Below the pieces are notes generated by a model. That model did not search any database. It worked only from the letters and a program-made list of their open reading frames with translations, and had not been told where the DNA came from. DNA of 64,000 nt, from positions 6,340,075 to 6,404,074 of the forward strand of contig OZ004587.1 in assembly GCA_963924555.1 (NCBI GenBank). Reading direction: 5' to 3'. Position numbers and translations under genes: made by a program. Below are positions 26,520-49,732 of the stretch, piece by piece. Numbering within the stretch: the stretch's first letter is position 1; every line of letters starts with the position of its first letter. The stretch comes from Crambe crambe (lineage: Eukaryota > Porifera > Demospongiae > Poecilosclerida > Crambeidae).

Positions 26520-27455
26520 TATTCCATTCCACTAGTCCATTCCACCGAATCATGATACCCATATAGCTAGGAGTAAGCCCCCTTTGACATTTGACCTCCT
26601 AAGGAAGCTTATAGCGGAAGCCATATATGCAGGGGTTAAAGGTTAATTAGTCTAAGGTTAGTGACCGTTAATAGTGTCCTATGACGTTTAAACGGACGTC
26701 GGTGGTCTGTGGCCAGTGATCTTGCTTCCAACACGTCTGTTGATTTTTGGTCTCTAGCTTCCGGAAAATCGTTGCTTTACACCCAGTCGGCAGTTGAAGA
26801 TAGTGAATTTGAAGTTTAAAATAAAGACCAGCCTTTCCTATCGTAGCACAAGTTTAGTAATCATAGCTGCTGGCGCCCTTGCTTGGTAACACTAAATATC
26901 AAGAATTTCCAAAATTGCCTGAGTGTCCTAATTCCAAACACTTGCTAATAGCAACCTGAATCACCTATAAATTGGAAAGGTTCAGTCACTCTTTAATAGT
27001 CTAGCCCTCGCTCTGTGTATGGCTGCTTTATTGCTGGTCTTCTTTCCTACTGCCCTTTGAAACTGATGAGGTAATTTTTTGCGTTAAAATTTCGTAAGTG
27101 TTAGCTAGCGCTGAATAGAAGGAATCCATTGTTCAAGAGTTGCTGTAGGAATTAAGTAGGAGCAGTACTTTGTCTGCACTTTGATCTGAAGCTAGGTGAG
27201 TATATGAATTAGCACCAATTAGGATTCATTATTTGTAGCTACCTTGCTAGCTTCTTAGTATAAATTCTAGCAGATAATATAGCTAGGTTGCTGATCATGG
27301 CTATAGCTACGTATAAGGTAATGCCTATTCTCGGACACGTATACTTTGGACTGGAAGCAGCTAGCTACAGACTAACTGACCTCCTTCTCACTGCTGTAGT
27401 AGCTTTGGGTCTCTAAGATTAGGAACTGTCCGAAATTATAGGCCACTTTACCTTA

Positions 27456-27706
27456 GGCCACTATTGGTTGATAGCAAGTTTCTCAACCCCGCCTGCATTA
27501 GTTTACTCTACCTACAGGATTTGGCCATTATAATTGAATTTCTATACCGCATCACTTCTGAGTGTATCAACTCCTGTGATTTTTCCAAGAAAATGACTGA
27601 ATAAAACTATCAAAATAATGATATAATGGCTTATACTATGCCGCCCGCCTGCATCAGTCTGAACAAAACCATCTGATGAGAAACTTATGATCAACAAATA
27701 GTGGCC
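27456..27706. mobile_element. 251-bp PIF/Harbinger-like MITE with TTA target duplication
   Basis: The ends GGCCACTATTGGTTGAT and reverse-complement GGCCACTATTTGTTGAT are inverted repeats that continue imperfectly through AAGTTTCTCA. TTA flanks both sides (27453-27455 and 27707-27709). Copy 1 has a single CCTTATAG empty site at about 8339-8346. A 3-bp TWA target is characteristic of PIF/Harbinger. Confidence 0.8.
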
Positions 27707-28242
27707 TTATAGTGATTGTGCATGAAATAGCTTCTGGATCCATGAAACTTGGCTATATGTGACATTTATTATAGAATCAGGGTACTGTATACTCTAGCTA
27801 TTAGACCACTACTCATTGATTTTAATTTTCTTATTGATAACACTAGTCTGGCGCACGCGACCCCCCGGAAAAAACTGGGAGGGTCTGGTGACCCGTATAT
27901 ACACGTTTGGTGATCCTGGAATGTAATTACTACCACTTACCATGGTCTGGTTAGTTTACATTCCAGTACTAATTAGCAACTAAAAACTTTGCGCGGTGGA
28001 ATGTTTGCGCGATTGCTGGCATACAGTGCACACTCGAGGCTAGGTCAGTTCCAGGTTTGAAAGCAGTCATCTATGAAGTAGCCTCTTTTCTAGGATTCAA
28101 GCTAAAGTTGCAGCAAAAAGAAAGCATAGCGTAGGCCTCAATTGTCTACCGGTACTTTACGTCGACCTTTACCATTTTATTGTCGACCTATCATGTGAGC
28201 GCGGGTGTAACGGAGGGGCTGCGGAGGTGAACGGAGGTAACA

Positions 28243-28782
28243 ATGCCTAAGCTTAAGAAGAAGAATGCCACTGCAAAGAAAAGCCATAATAAGGAGAATC
28301 AGCCGCCGGAAAGTCAGCGTAAAGCTCCTAATCGGCCTGCTAAGCTTCGTAGCTGGTCGAACCAATCTATACTGGGGGCCATGGAAGCGGGAGTGAACAG
28401 AGCTGCTTTGGAACAAGGTGTTCCACGAACAACCTTAAAGGATAGGCTGTCTGGAAGAATTATTCACGGCAGTAATATTGGCCCCAAACCGTACCTTACT
28501 CAAGATGAGGAAAAAGAACTTGCAAAGTTTCTTATCAACTGCTTCAAGATGGGTTATGGCAAAACAAGGGGGGAAATTCTAAAAATTGTTGAGGCTGTCG
28601 TGAAAAAGAAGGGAAGAAAAAATGAAGGCCCGATATCTCAGGGTTGGTGGTGTTGTTTTCGTCACCGATGGCCTCAGTTGAGTCTACGTAGAGGAGATTC
28701 ATTTTCCATTGCCCGTGAAAAAAAACAAACAAAAAAAACAGAACAAGGACAAAGGAAAGGCATCAAAAAAGGTTTCTGGTGA
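28243..28782 (+). CDS. pogo-like transposase N-terminus (psq-type and CENP-B-type HTH domains)
   Basis: 179 codons. Residues about 30-65 form a pipsqueak-type helix-turn-helix (SNQSILGAMEAGVNRAALEQ, then GVPRTTLKDRLSGRI), a hallmark of pogo/Tigger and CENP-B proteins. Residues about 80-145 fit the CENP-B second HTH (LTQDEEKELAKFLI...GYGKTRGEIL...GWWCCFRHRWPQLSLR). A Lys-rich tail follows instead of the DDE catalytic core. It could still bind element ends and act as a repressor, but not catalyse transposition. Confidence 0.75.
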   Translation: MPKLKKKNATAKKSHNKENQPPESQRKAPNRPAKLRSWSNQSILGAMEAGVNRAALEQGVPRTTLKDRLSGRIIHGSNIGPKPYLTQDEEKELAKFLINCFKMGYGKTRGEILKIVEAVVKKKGRKNEGPISQGWWCCFRHRWPQLSLRRGDSFSIAREKKQTKKTEQGQRKGIKKGFW

Positions 28783-29086
28783 GCATTCTGTACCTTCTTT
28801 ATCTGGAAACAGGAGGAAGCTACCTGGAGAGTTCACTGGATCTGTGAAGACCTACCCTAAGAGGAAGAGAATGGACCCTGAAAGCAACCAGGAGGCCAAT
28901 GAAGATATTTGCTGTGTATGTTTTGGGCTGTATAAAGATGATATTGATGAGTCTGGCTGCATATTGGCTGACCGTGAATGGATTCAGTGTAGCAGCAAAG
29001 ATTGTGGTTTATGGAGCCATGTCTGTTGCCTGGAAGAAACAGATGGAGGCTACAATTGTGCAATCTGCCAAAACGTGTTTATCTAA
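28709..29086 (+). CDS. PHD-like zinc finger, C-terminal part of the pogo-like element
   Basis: A second open stretch in a different frame overlaps the end of the HTH open reading frame in a poly-A-rich stretch. The last ~60 residues contain a C-x2-C...C...C/H...C-x2-C pattern (CCVCFGLYKD, WIQCSSKDCGLWSHVCC, YNCAICQ) typical of a PHD/RING-like zinc finger. Whether it starts at its own ATG (28709) or joins the HTH part through a frameshift or splicing cannot be settled from sequence alone. Confidence 0.6.
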   Translation: MPVKKNKQKKQNKDKGKASKKVSGEHSVPSLSGNRRKLPGEFTGSVKTYPKRKRMDPESNQEANEDICCVCFGLYKDDIDESGCILADREWIQCSSKDCGLWSHVCCLEETDGGYNCAICQNVFI

Positions 29087-29199
29087 TTTTGTGCTTGATA
29101 GTGTTATAGCTCTTGAATGCTCTATTCATAATTATTATTATATCAAATTTTATAAGGGACAATGTGACATCATTACAATAAAAGTGATAGAAATATTTA

Positions 29200-29510
29200 T
29201 AGTATAAAAAGAACCCCTTAAGAATAGGCAACCAAAATATTAGGCAGTGGTCGACAATATAATAACTATCGTTAACGGGTGATCGACTTCAAGTACCGCG
29301 GTACCGCGGAACCGGTGGTCGACAATCCCGACTAAAGTAGTTTTTCTTTCTAACGATCTTTTCCTATGAAGATTAGCTTGTCAGCGGTCGACAAAAGATT
29401 TGGTGCGAGACCGTTAAATTATCTACAGGCTCGTTTTTGTTGCATCTTCGTACCTGCAACGGTAAGAAAGATACATAGCTCACAAATTAGGTGGTCGACA
29501 ATTGAGGGCT
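29200..29510. repeat. Subterminal GTCGACAA repeats of the pogo-like element
   Basis: GTGGTCGACAAT-type words occur at about 29247, 29311 and 29491, with variants at about 29280 (GATCGACTT) and 29385 (GCGGTCGACAAAAG). The left end has inverted counterparts at about 28149, 28160 and 28179 (TGTCTACCGG, CGTCGACCTT, TGTCGACCTA). Such clustered subterminal motifs are likely transposase-binding sites. Confidence 0.55.
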
Positions 29511-29788
29511 TACGCTACTTCCTTTTGCAAGAGGGAATGATGTGCTTATTTCCCCCACAGCCTCAGGGTTTGGTAAATCTCTGTCCTATATAGCTATCCT
29601 GATCGTCTTCGTGGGATCATTGCGCTAACATTTATCAGTGCCCACGTAATTAATGAAAACCACAGTCATTTCATAAGCAGTACATAATTTATATGTTTAC
29701 CCATGAATCATGGGTAAGGTCACCAAACGTGTATATACAGGTCACCAGACCTTCCCAATTTTTTCCGGGGGGGTTGCACAAGCCAGAC

Positions 29789-31371
29789 TATGATAACACA
29801 TCATTAACAATCAGCGAGGGATGAAGTCAGACCCTCGTATTGTTAGCTTCCTCTAGGATAGAGGAATAAAGGTTTGGTAGTGCTGCAGGAGCCACTCCTC
29901 CAAAGCGGCAGAGATACAAACAGAACATATAGTAGCAGCAGCAGCAGCAGATGTGACCCTTGATCACAGTAACAAGCAGCAGTCATACAGCAAAATACAT
30001 ATTATATTGATTCAACATACAACATTGATATGGCAGCATCAGTGACGCTTGTCACTGATAAGACAAACATACCATGACAAACAAGAGGATTAGATTTGGG
30101 GGAGTGTATCGAAGATGCTCCTGCAGCTGTCACACCTGAGGGTGGAAGTGGAAAAGGAGAGAGAAAGAGTGAGAGGGACAAAGGAAAACAAACAAAACTA
30201 AGAACTCACAACAGAAACATACCTATTCACGACATCTAGCTCTCTTACTTTCAAACTTGTGTAGAGTCCATGACCTGGCCTCATGTCCTATAGTAGCCGT
30301 GCCCATGGGGAATCCTAACCATAATAATTATTATTTAAAGTGGGCTTTAAATCTTATTAGATGAAAATTTTAACCTATATATTTATATTGTTTCTTAGCT
30401 CTGCATGGTGGCTGTATATTTGTGGTGATTGAGACAGTAACTAAATGGACAAGATTGCAGCCATGCTGTGCTATCTCCTTGCTATTTTAGGTATTATGTA
30501 TATTATGTTAGAGATGCATGTGAAGGATCATCAAACAATGTCTATGGATCTGTAGCTACCATGTATTCATGTATTCCTGTACAAGTATAAGCACATACAG
30601 CTACAGGTGTATTCATGTATTCCTGTACAAGTACAAGTAAGTATGTACAATTACAAGTACTGTATACAGTATATGTATTCCTTCTCTTTCAAGTACAAGT
30701 ATGGGACCCTCACCTTGTCAAAAATATCGAAAAGGTTCAGTAATTTCACTGAGGATGTGCCTGGGTCAGTACGTACGATTGTGGCTAGAATAATCTCCTA
30801 GACAAAGCTGGACTGCCTACTCCGAGAAACCCAAGAATGTTGCTAGCAGCTTATAGGCTTACTTATTAATAGAGTTCCTTCCATTCTGCTGTTGTAAGCT
30901 CACTTCTACCTGGTGTATTTGGTATAAGCTAAGACTGCACCAAAACAGAAATTTTGTGTTAGCGCACACCCTCTTTGCGATTCTCTTAATTAGAACAAGA
31001 TCTCTCATAGGCAACAATACAAGAATAGTACTGCTACATATTGACTTGCACTGTGTAGCAGTGAAAATTGTTTCATCAGACATTCAAGGCGAGTGTAGGG
31101 ATATTGATGCAAAAAAATAAAATTATCAAACACTAGAACAAAATTTTTTATCATCTCTCCATAGTTCTTGTAGCTACAACTGTGCATTATGGTTTGACTG
31201 ATTGATGGAATGTCAATGCCTATGAATCTCATAAAAAAATTCCTTGCACTCCTGAAGGGCTGGTGAGATTATGCATGTAGTTTGGGAGTGGTATACAGTC
31301 CTATGGGTGCCTACGTATATGGGTGCCTCTGATTGTGAATTCATGAAATTTATTATGCTCTTTTTGTGCAG
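29789..31371. other. Intergenic DNA upstream of gene E
   Basis: Up to about 31107 this is the tail of duplication copy 2. From 31108 to 31371 the DNA is unique in the window and should lead into the first exon of gene E, but I found no ATG plus hydrophobic stretch with a phase-1 donor here. The signal-peptide exon may be unusual or may lie further upstream. Confidence 0.5.
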
Positions 31372-43361
<11,990 letters not shown>

Positions 43362-43499
43362 TGAATAATTTTTTTATTAATTTCTTAGCTGATATAGCTA
43401 TGAACCTTGTTACACTTGTATGGGTTTGTGATTGCTTTTGCGGTGTCAGCAAAATTGAGGTCAGGGGTCAGGTCAAATTTCAAACTTTGGTGCTCTAAA

Positions 43500-43505
43500 A
43501 ATAAA
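43500..43505 (+). promoter_or_regulatory. Candidate polyadenylation signal of gene E
   Basis: AATAAA lies 139 bp after the stop codon and directly before the target-site duplication of the MULE (43508-43516), so cleavage may now fall near or inside the transposon end. Support is positional only. Confidence 0.4.
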
Positions 43506-43612
43506 GTGTTGTGCTCGCGATTTTAAAATTTGGGCTCAGTTTAGGGGTCAAAGGTCGCATATTAACTCTTTCTGTCTCTAACAAAATTGGCGGTTTTGGC
43601 GCGCTGTTGAAA

Positions 43613-43875
43613 ATGAAGAGGCTTAATCTCAGCCTAAAAAAGAAGTCCAAACGATTGGATGGGCATAAAACTTTCAGAGAACCTGGGGTGTATCTTGATG
43701 GCTTGTCATATCCTTCAGGCATTATGATCGGGGAATAACTGCTATGCAAGTGCTGTCTTGCAATGTCTATTCAACCTTCCCGGGTTTGCACTCATTGCCA
43801 AGGAAATATGGAGGGTCCATCCAGACAACTGCAACAACACTTGTTCTAACATCAGTATGTATGGGTCATTTTAAA

Positions 43876-43951
<76 letters not shown>

Positions 43952-46355
43952 GCTAAATAAAATAAATTTGTGCACAGGTTCTATTTGTAGCCTTGGAGCA
44001 ATCAAGTTAATGCTTGGAGATTATAAGTATGGAGTGAAGAGCCATTCCATCACAGCCCATCCACTGCTTGCTTCTCTGCCTGGTAAAATAGGCAAATTAA
44101 ATTATAATACACTCACTCTAATATTAATTTTCTAGATATATCTACAGGACTGAAAATAGGCCACCAAAATGATGCCCATGAGTTCTATTTGGCACTTCTT
44201 GACAGCATTGAAAACAAATTGGATGAGACGTATGTTCATACACATACGTGTTATTCATCCAATATTTAATCTTCTTCCCTAGGGGTAAAGCTGTCATTAA
44301 CTCTTCCCTTAACATGGATATACAGAGCCAACGTAGGTATTTAGGCATATAATAACAGCAGTGATACTTTTGCAGTCCACAAAAAGGTTTATAGATAATG
44401 TATGCACTTTCAGTCTCATGTACACAATGTGGGTACAAGTTACAAGAAGGATGCATAATAAGAACACCATGTTTGGAATTGCAAGTGAGCAAAAATAAAG
44501 TGCATGTATGTGTTAGTTATGACTGTTATAACCTTCAAGAGCAATAACCCAGTCAACATTCAAGACCTGTTCTCTGAATGGCTGGATGGAGAAAGTTCTA
44601 TTGGGTCATGTGGGAGGTATCAATCAATCACCTAATGATGTGGCAGACTTAGCATTATTTTAATAAACAGGTGTCATTGTGAGGAAGTTCAGTTAGAAGC
44701 TAAACATGGATTTCTTATAACACCCAAGTTGCTTTGCATTCATATCACTGAACTGCATTCAGAGTATGTAAATTTTCCTTACTAAAATAATTCATTGTTT
44801 ATTGTAATTACACAGCATCCACAAGAATTCTAATGTGCAGATTCAGGTTAGAATTAATTCGTATCTACCATCAATTATCATAACCACGAATTTCAGAATT
44901 ATGCTCTCAAAATCCCAAATCAAAAATGCCAGTACCACCTTGTAGGAGTTGTGGTTCATCAGGAGCTAACTAAACAACTAGGACATTATATCTCCTTTAT
45001 CAGATCATTGAAGGACCCGACAAAATGGTTTTATGCTGATGACAGCCATGTAAGATTATTATTTAAGTACCGGACAAGTTAAAATCAAACTATTCATACA
45101 AAATTAAATTTCGCAAAATACACATTTAAAGTTCATGCATGCTATTTCTCCAGCTACTGATTGCAATGTGTGAACTTTAAGCAAAATTTAATTTTTGATT
45201 TTTAACTTGTACCCTTCACATAATTATGATTTTCTTTACACGGGATATCTCAGGTCATTTCTGTGAGTATTGCAACTATCCTTCAGCAGCATCCATTTAT
45301 ACTCTTTTACGAACTCCAAGATGGTAAATAGCTAGCTAACTATCATCTTCCAACTATAACCCACAAAATTAATAGAGAAAATGCTGCCGCTACTTTCACT
45401 GTATTCCAGCAGTAGGCTTCTTGGTAAACAATGGCTGACAGATGAGGTAAACATATTATGTGTACACAAGATATCCCAATGCAATTTGAAATGATGCTAG
45501 ATCATTGAGACATACTTCAACCTGATAGCTGTGGAAGGAGAAAGAGTGAGTTGGACTAAATTTTTACCAGCAACAGTCTATACCAATGCTATAATAATAG
45601 GCAGGAAAGAAAGTCAAGGTTTTTAACGGGCGATTTCTTGACACATACATGAACCGTGGATTTTCATGCCTCCCATCACCTTATCGTTCAGTAAGATAAT
45701 GAATAACAAAAGCCATGAATAAAAAATTCATACATATCTACATAATAGAAAGACATTCTGCACCACGATCTACTTTTTTACATCATCAATGACAAAGAGA
45801 TTCATTGGACACTCTTGGTACCAGCTGAATATTATATTGGTTCAGTCTTTTCATGTCTTACTCAAAGGTGTTGGATATGAAAAAGAAGGAGGCTACTTAT
45901 TATGACTCATTGCTGAAGGAAAACTCAGTTTATATGCAAAAAACAGTGTAAGGATAATGTGACGAGCCTGCCTTAGGTACGAATGTACAAAATCCTGTAG
46001 CCATACACCCAGCAAGCTCTATCAGGCTCACCCTCAATGTGCTAACATGCACTTTGTAATAGATATTTTGTTCTATATAGGTTATATTTGAACCAGTTGG
46101 CTGCAGATTCTCCATTTAATTGGAAAGAATGGACATACTTGAACCAGAAAGTAAAGACTACGTAATACTCCTTGCTGCTATTCTAAAAAATGCATGGTCA
46201 TTAATCCACAGAAAATGCCCGCTCAGACCAATGGATCAGACTGTGGGGTGTTCATATGTCAAGTAATTGCTTATTTTATCTCTCGATAATGCTATAATCT
46301 TTCACTTCAGTATGCAGTACACATTATGAGAGAAGACCCAATGGGATTTACACAG

Positions 46356-46394
<39 letters not shown>

Positions 46395-46485
46395 CATTAC
46401 GTATGTGTGTTATACGTACCTTACAGGAGGATATGGGCATCATGAGGAAAATTATGTACGAAGAAGTGCTCAGTGGACACCTATT
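43613..46485 (+). CDS. USP deubiquitinase-like plus Ulp1-like protease region of the MULE
   Basis: About 19 short exons: 43613-43854, 43978-44082, 44136-44229, 44283-44332, 44414-44484, 44540-44616, 44671-44763, 44816-44846, 44897-45049, 45254-45323, 45376-45446, 45501-45545, 45601-45690, 45749-45947 (frame change inside), 46081-46150, 46212-46262, 46311-46355, 46427-46485. USP features in order: Cys box (NNCYASAVLQCL), HQNDAHEFYLALLD, two C-x2-C-like pairs (CTQCG, CGRCHC), LVGVVVH, His box GHYISFIRS, WFYADDSHV, ILFYE. Ulp1 features: EIHWTLLV (His), YYDSLL (Asp), QTNGSDCGVFIC (Gln and Cys). Both catalytic sets are complete. Two places do not join cleanly: one base between the start exon and the Cys box (before 43734), and the stretch 45840-45868. 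These could be real frameshifts or assembly errors. Confidence 0.75.
43877..43950. repeat. (ATT)n microsatellite in the first intron of the MULE gene
   Basis: About 74 bp of ATT triplets between exons 43613-43854 and 43978-44082. Confidence 0.95.
46359..46392. repeat. (AC)n microsatellite in a MULE intron
   Basis: About 34 bp of AC dinucleotides directly after the donor of exon 46311-46355. Confidence 0.9.
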
Positions 46486-46546
46486 GTAAGTTAACCTACA
46501 TAACATCATGCAGGACTGGTAGATATACCATTATAATAGAAGCAGA

Positions 46547-49500
46547 ATGGAAAGGGAAAACCTCCTCAATCAAAGAGTGGGTGACCAAGAAGCTTATTAT
46601 AATCCACAGTTATTCTTGGAGCCATTGCAAGCCAAATGCTTGCATAGGACACTTATCTCATCAACCCAAAGGAAGGGATTAAAAACGGAACTCGAAATCA
46701 TTAATGTTAGCACTAGCACTTTGCCTATGCAACAACCACCACCTGCGAAGAAACTAAAATTGGCCACACCACTTATTATTCAAGAACCTACTCCCCAACA
46801 GCTTTGCACTCTTTTAACATCCAGCAACACAACACTTCAGTCTCAGAATCATAATTCAATGCACCTATCACCACAAAAAAATGTATCCCCATCTCCACCT
46901 CCTTACAGTCCTATTACTAGTCCTCCTGATTCCCCTATCACTTCATCCAACAATTCTGACACTTTTTCCCCCCAGTTTAATACACATTTTGAGACACCTG
47001 CACTTGGCCATATCATAGCACATGATTATCTCCCACCATTGCTACATGAAATTCTCCCACCCGCTTACACTTATATCTTTCAGAAGATCAGTTTTAACCC
47101 AAGTAATTTGGCATGCTGTACTACTTTTTTGATTAATTCTCCCTCACAAGAGAGTGCAACAAAGTGGATTACTGATTTTCAAGAACAAAACAAGACAACC
47201 TATAGAATAACACGGGGTACTCAGTGTAAAGGTAAGAGGATCATCTATAAGACAGTAAGGCATTGTCAACACAAGAGAAAAAAATCAAAAAGAACACTGA
47301 AAAGGCAGGAGAGTATCAGGAATAAAAAGACCGAGTGCAATTCAAATTTTACTTTAAGAGTATACAATAGTGTCACCACTAAAAATAGCATTCACAAAAA
47401 TCATCCCTGTGAAGTTATCCTTTCCTGGGATCATAACCATTCCCTCAATTGTGCCAAAGCACTCAGCTTTAGGCCTATCAGTCAAGACACAGTGGAAAAA
47501 TTTCATTTATACTTTGATCAAGGTCACTCACCTTCTTCAGCTTTGCATTTACACCAGCTGAACCTTGCCATTAAGCATGATGAAGACCTGGAATACGCAA
47601 AAGCTGACCGGTCCCTCAATCCTCAGTACAGTGATGTTTTTTATCTGTATAAGAAGTGGCGGATAAAGAATCATGGCGAACAAAATGGGGAAGTTATGTT
47701 TGAAAAACTGGATGTAATGATCCAACAATACAACAAAGAATTTGGATCTGAAGGGGGTAGGGCTTTTCTCCAAAAGTTTGAACGCAGCATTGACAGCAAA
47801 TCCGAAGATATACCTGGGAAGAGTATTGACACTCCCCTTGTGCTGGCTGTGTGCACACCACTGATGGCAAGAGCTCACACCTTGTTACAACAGGCTGGTG
47901 AACTGGTGTATTGTGACAGTACATCTAGCTCAGACAGGTGCAGTTGTCCTACTTTTGTTTTTAGTACATCGAGCTCAGGAGGTGGGATACCACTAGGTAT
48001 TGTTGTTACTTCAGGAGAAAGTGAAACTACAATCATGGAGGCATTTGCATACCTTAGAGCTCTTCTTCCAAGCAATGCTTTCTTTGGCCGAGGCAGTAGA
48101 GGCCCACTAATGTTCATCACTGATGATTGCGAAGCGGAAAAGAATGCACTGAAAACTGTCTGGCCAGAATCGAGGCAGCTTCTCTGCATTTTTCACTACC
48201 TGCAGAGTTGGTGGAGATGGTTGTGGGATTCCACTCATGATATTCCCAATGAGAAAAGAAGACCGATAATGAATATCATACGGTCTCTGGTATATATAAC
48301 CAGTGAGAAAGATTTGGGAAAAAGCTATGAGGATCTGACAAATCCTGACATACCTAATAGCTTTGTAAATCAATACCCCAATCTTCAGAAGCATTTACAA
48401 TCTTTTTGGAAGAGAAGATCTGAGTGGGCATTATCCCATAGGGTTTGGGATCTCACAAGAGGGAATCATACAAACAACTATGCCGAAGCAGGCATAAGAG
48501 TACTCAAAGAACTTATATTTGGAAGAGTCAAAGCATATAATCTCATCCAAATGTACCAGTTCATAACAACAACAATGGATACTTACTATTCCAGTAGACT
48601 GTTGGATATCGCACATAGCAGATTCCGGCCAGGCCTTTCTCTTCGTTACAGAGAGCTCAACAAGCTACAGAATAATATTACTACTATCACCCATGCTAGA
48701 GATGGCATTTATGTAGTTCATGAACAAGTACAAATTAAAGGATTGGAAGTTATGCTGGAATACCTAGTGGACATGGAACTGGGTGTGTGCTCTTGTTCAA
48801 CTGGGTGTACAGGAGCAGCTTGTAAACACCAAGCTGCAACAGCTAAAAAGTTCCAACTTCCTAGCACAACTATAGCCCCAGTGCACTCCAAGGATTCAAG
48901 GCACCTTTTTGCAATAATTGCAAGAGGGGAACACAATACAAAAGGGATTGAATTCTATGCTGGCTTACAAGATGAAGACTCAAACAACATTTATACTCAT
49001 AAAGGTAACCGTACTTCAAAGTTCTGTAAGGATAGTGTGGAAAAGTTCAGTGATTTAGAAGATACATTGGTGATCGATGTGACCGATAACACCATTAATG
49101 AATCTAAGGAGCAGGAAAATCAGATGCAGTCATACAGAAAATCTTTAACAGATATAGTGGATGATCTCATGGAAAGATTGCTTGAGGGAGATCATAACTT
49201 GATCTCGGGAATCAACCACTTTATAAAGTCGTACAATAAAATGGAAAAGTCCCCATCTCCCAACAGTACAATATCTTACGCGCTTCATAATTTTGGAAAG
49301 TCTGACAGTAAGTTAGTTAGCTAGCTACAGTTATGTCTGTTGTTGAAAATTTGTTGTCAAATAGGAACTGTGTGGTCAAGTGGCAGACATGGCTCCTATA
49401 TTAGGACCAATGCTGCAGGAATTCAGAGGAGGAGGAAAGGTCTGTCAAAGGGAACTAAGATGGCACCACAGGGAAGACCAATGAAGTGGAAGCTACATAA

Positions 49501-49606
49501 AAACAGTATACCACCCAAAGCTAAGCGTCACAAGCAACCCCACAATCTAAGCCTGAAATTCAGAGACAGAAAAACTTGCCACAATTTACCTTATACTTCA
49601 TCATAG
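46547..49606 (+). CDS. MULE transposase with WRKY/FLYWCH-like finger and SWIM zinc finger
   Basis: Main exon open from the ATG at 46547 to a phase-1 donor after 49307, joined to 49365-49606 (TAG), which adds a very basic tail; about 1000 residues in all. Residues ~200-300 contain a C-x-H and C...H-x-H zinc-finger pattern (CQHKRKKSK, ECNSNFTLRV, HPCEVILSWDHNHSL) like WRKY/GCM/FLYWCH fingers of MULE transposases. The DDE core has D457 (VYCDSTSS), D526/D527 (FITDDCEAEKNAL) and E647 (TNNYAEAGIRVLKE). A SWIM finger follows at C748-x-C750...C759-K-H761. The reading frame also continues upstream across an acceptor at 46545 from the protease exons (TT|A then ATG), so it may be the C-terminal part of one large fusion. 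Confidence 0.85.
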
Positions 49607-49732
49607 ATACATCCATGCACAGTGCATTGTGATCTCGCTTTGTATATTGCGCTGCGCAGGCGCCTAGAGGGTTAATATGCGACCTTTGACCCCTAAACTG
49701 AGCCCAAATTTTAAAATCGCGTTGTGCTCACC

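Larger units (their letters stand above)
25541..27845. other. Intergenic DNA downstream of gene C
   Basis: Second copy of the DNA that follows gene A. It holds the two small MITEs listed separately and no supported exon. Confidence 0.55.
28134..29510 (+). mobile_element. pogo-like element lacking the DDE domain
   Basis: Inverted ends (GGCCTCAATTGTC on the left, reverse-complement AGCCCTCAATTGTC on the right) with TA immediately outside. The DNA-binding half of a pogo-type transposase and a C-terminal PHD-like finger are present, but the catalytic DDE region expected between them (roughly 200 residues) is missing, so this is an internally deleted derivative. Both ends carry repeated GTCGAC motifs, listed separately. 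Copy 1 of the duplicated block reads CATAGCTACTTC without the element, so it inserted after duplication. Confidence 0.75.
27846..29788. mobile_element. Second copy of the TA-flanked TIR element, split by the pogo-like insertion
   Basis: The same GTCTGG...CCAGAC element as 8507-9320, carried along in the segmental duplication, with TA at both outer edges. It holds the pogo-like element (28134-29510) and lacks the CpG-rich MITE found in the first copy. Confidence 0.65.
23671..31107. repeat. Segmental duplication, copy 2 (pairs with 4549-11317)
   Basis: Direct-orientation copy of 4549-11317, longer because of a pogo-like element (28134-29510) and two small MITEs (26406-26519 and 27456-27706) absent from copy 1. 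It lacks two MITEs present in copy 1 (8578-8811 and 10167-10717). The left edge lies in the intron upstream of exon 23990-24160 of gene C. Confidence 0.85.
43517..49720 (+). mobile_element. MULE DNA transposon carrying USP and Ulp1 proteases
   Basis: 6204 bp. The ends are perfect 50-bp inverted repeats (43517-43566 and 49671-49720, beginning GCGATTTTAAAATTTGGG). A perfect 9-bp target duplication GTTGTGCTC flanks it (43508-43516 and 49721-49729). Long TIRs, a 9-bp TSD and a MULE-type DDE transposase with a SWIM finger establish the superfamily. The interior holds, in order on the + strand, a USP-like deubiquitinase region, an Ulp1-like protease region and the transposase, with consistent exon phases that allow one transcript. 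Identical TIRs and TSD imply a recent insertion, 155 bp beyond the gene E stop codon. Confidence 0.9.

Noticed and set aside
28134-29510. A 2-bp GC target duplication for the pogo-like element
   Set aside because: Comparison with the empty site allows GC as well as TA, but TA flanks both TIRs and is the family rule; the flanks were too ambiguous to claim either as proven.
31344-31371. ATG followed by a hydrophobic stretch (MKFIMLFLC) as signal peptide of gene E
   Set aside because: Its frame runs into a stop within the next exon, and the Cys-rich frame has a stop just upstream, so the two do not join without splicing.
47549-48936. Several minus-strand open stretches across the MULE transposase
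   Set aside because: Antisense shadows of a strongly supported + strand coding region; no domain recognised.
43517-49720. KDZ-type (Zisupton-like) transposon because of the Ulp1 domain
   Set aside because: The transposase has the MULE D-D-E context, a WRKY/FLYWCH-like finger and a SWIM finger, and the TSD is 9 bp with long TIRs; these fit MULE better.
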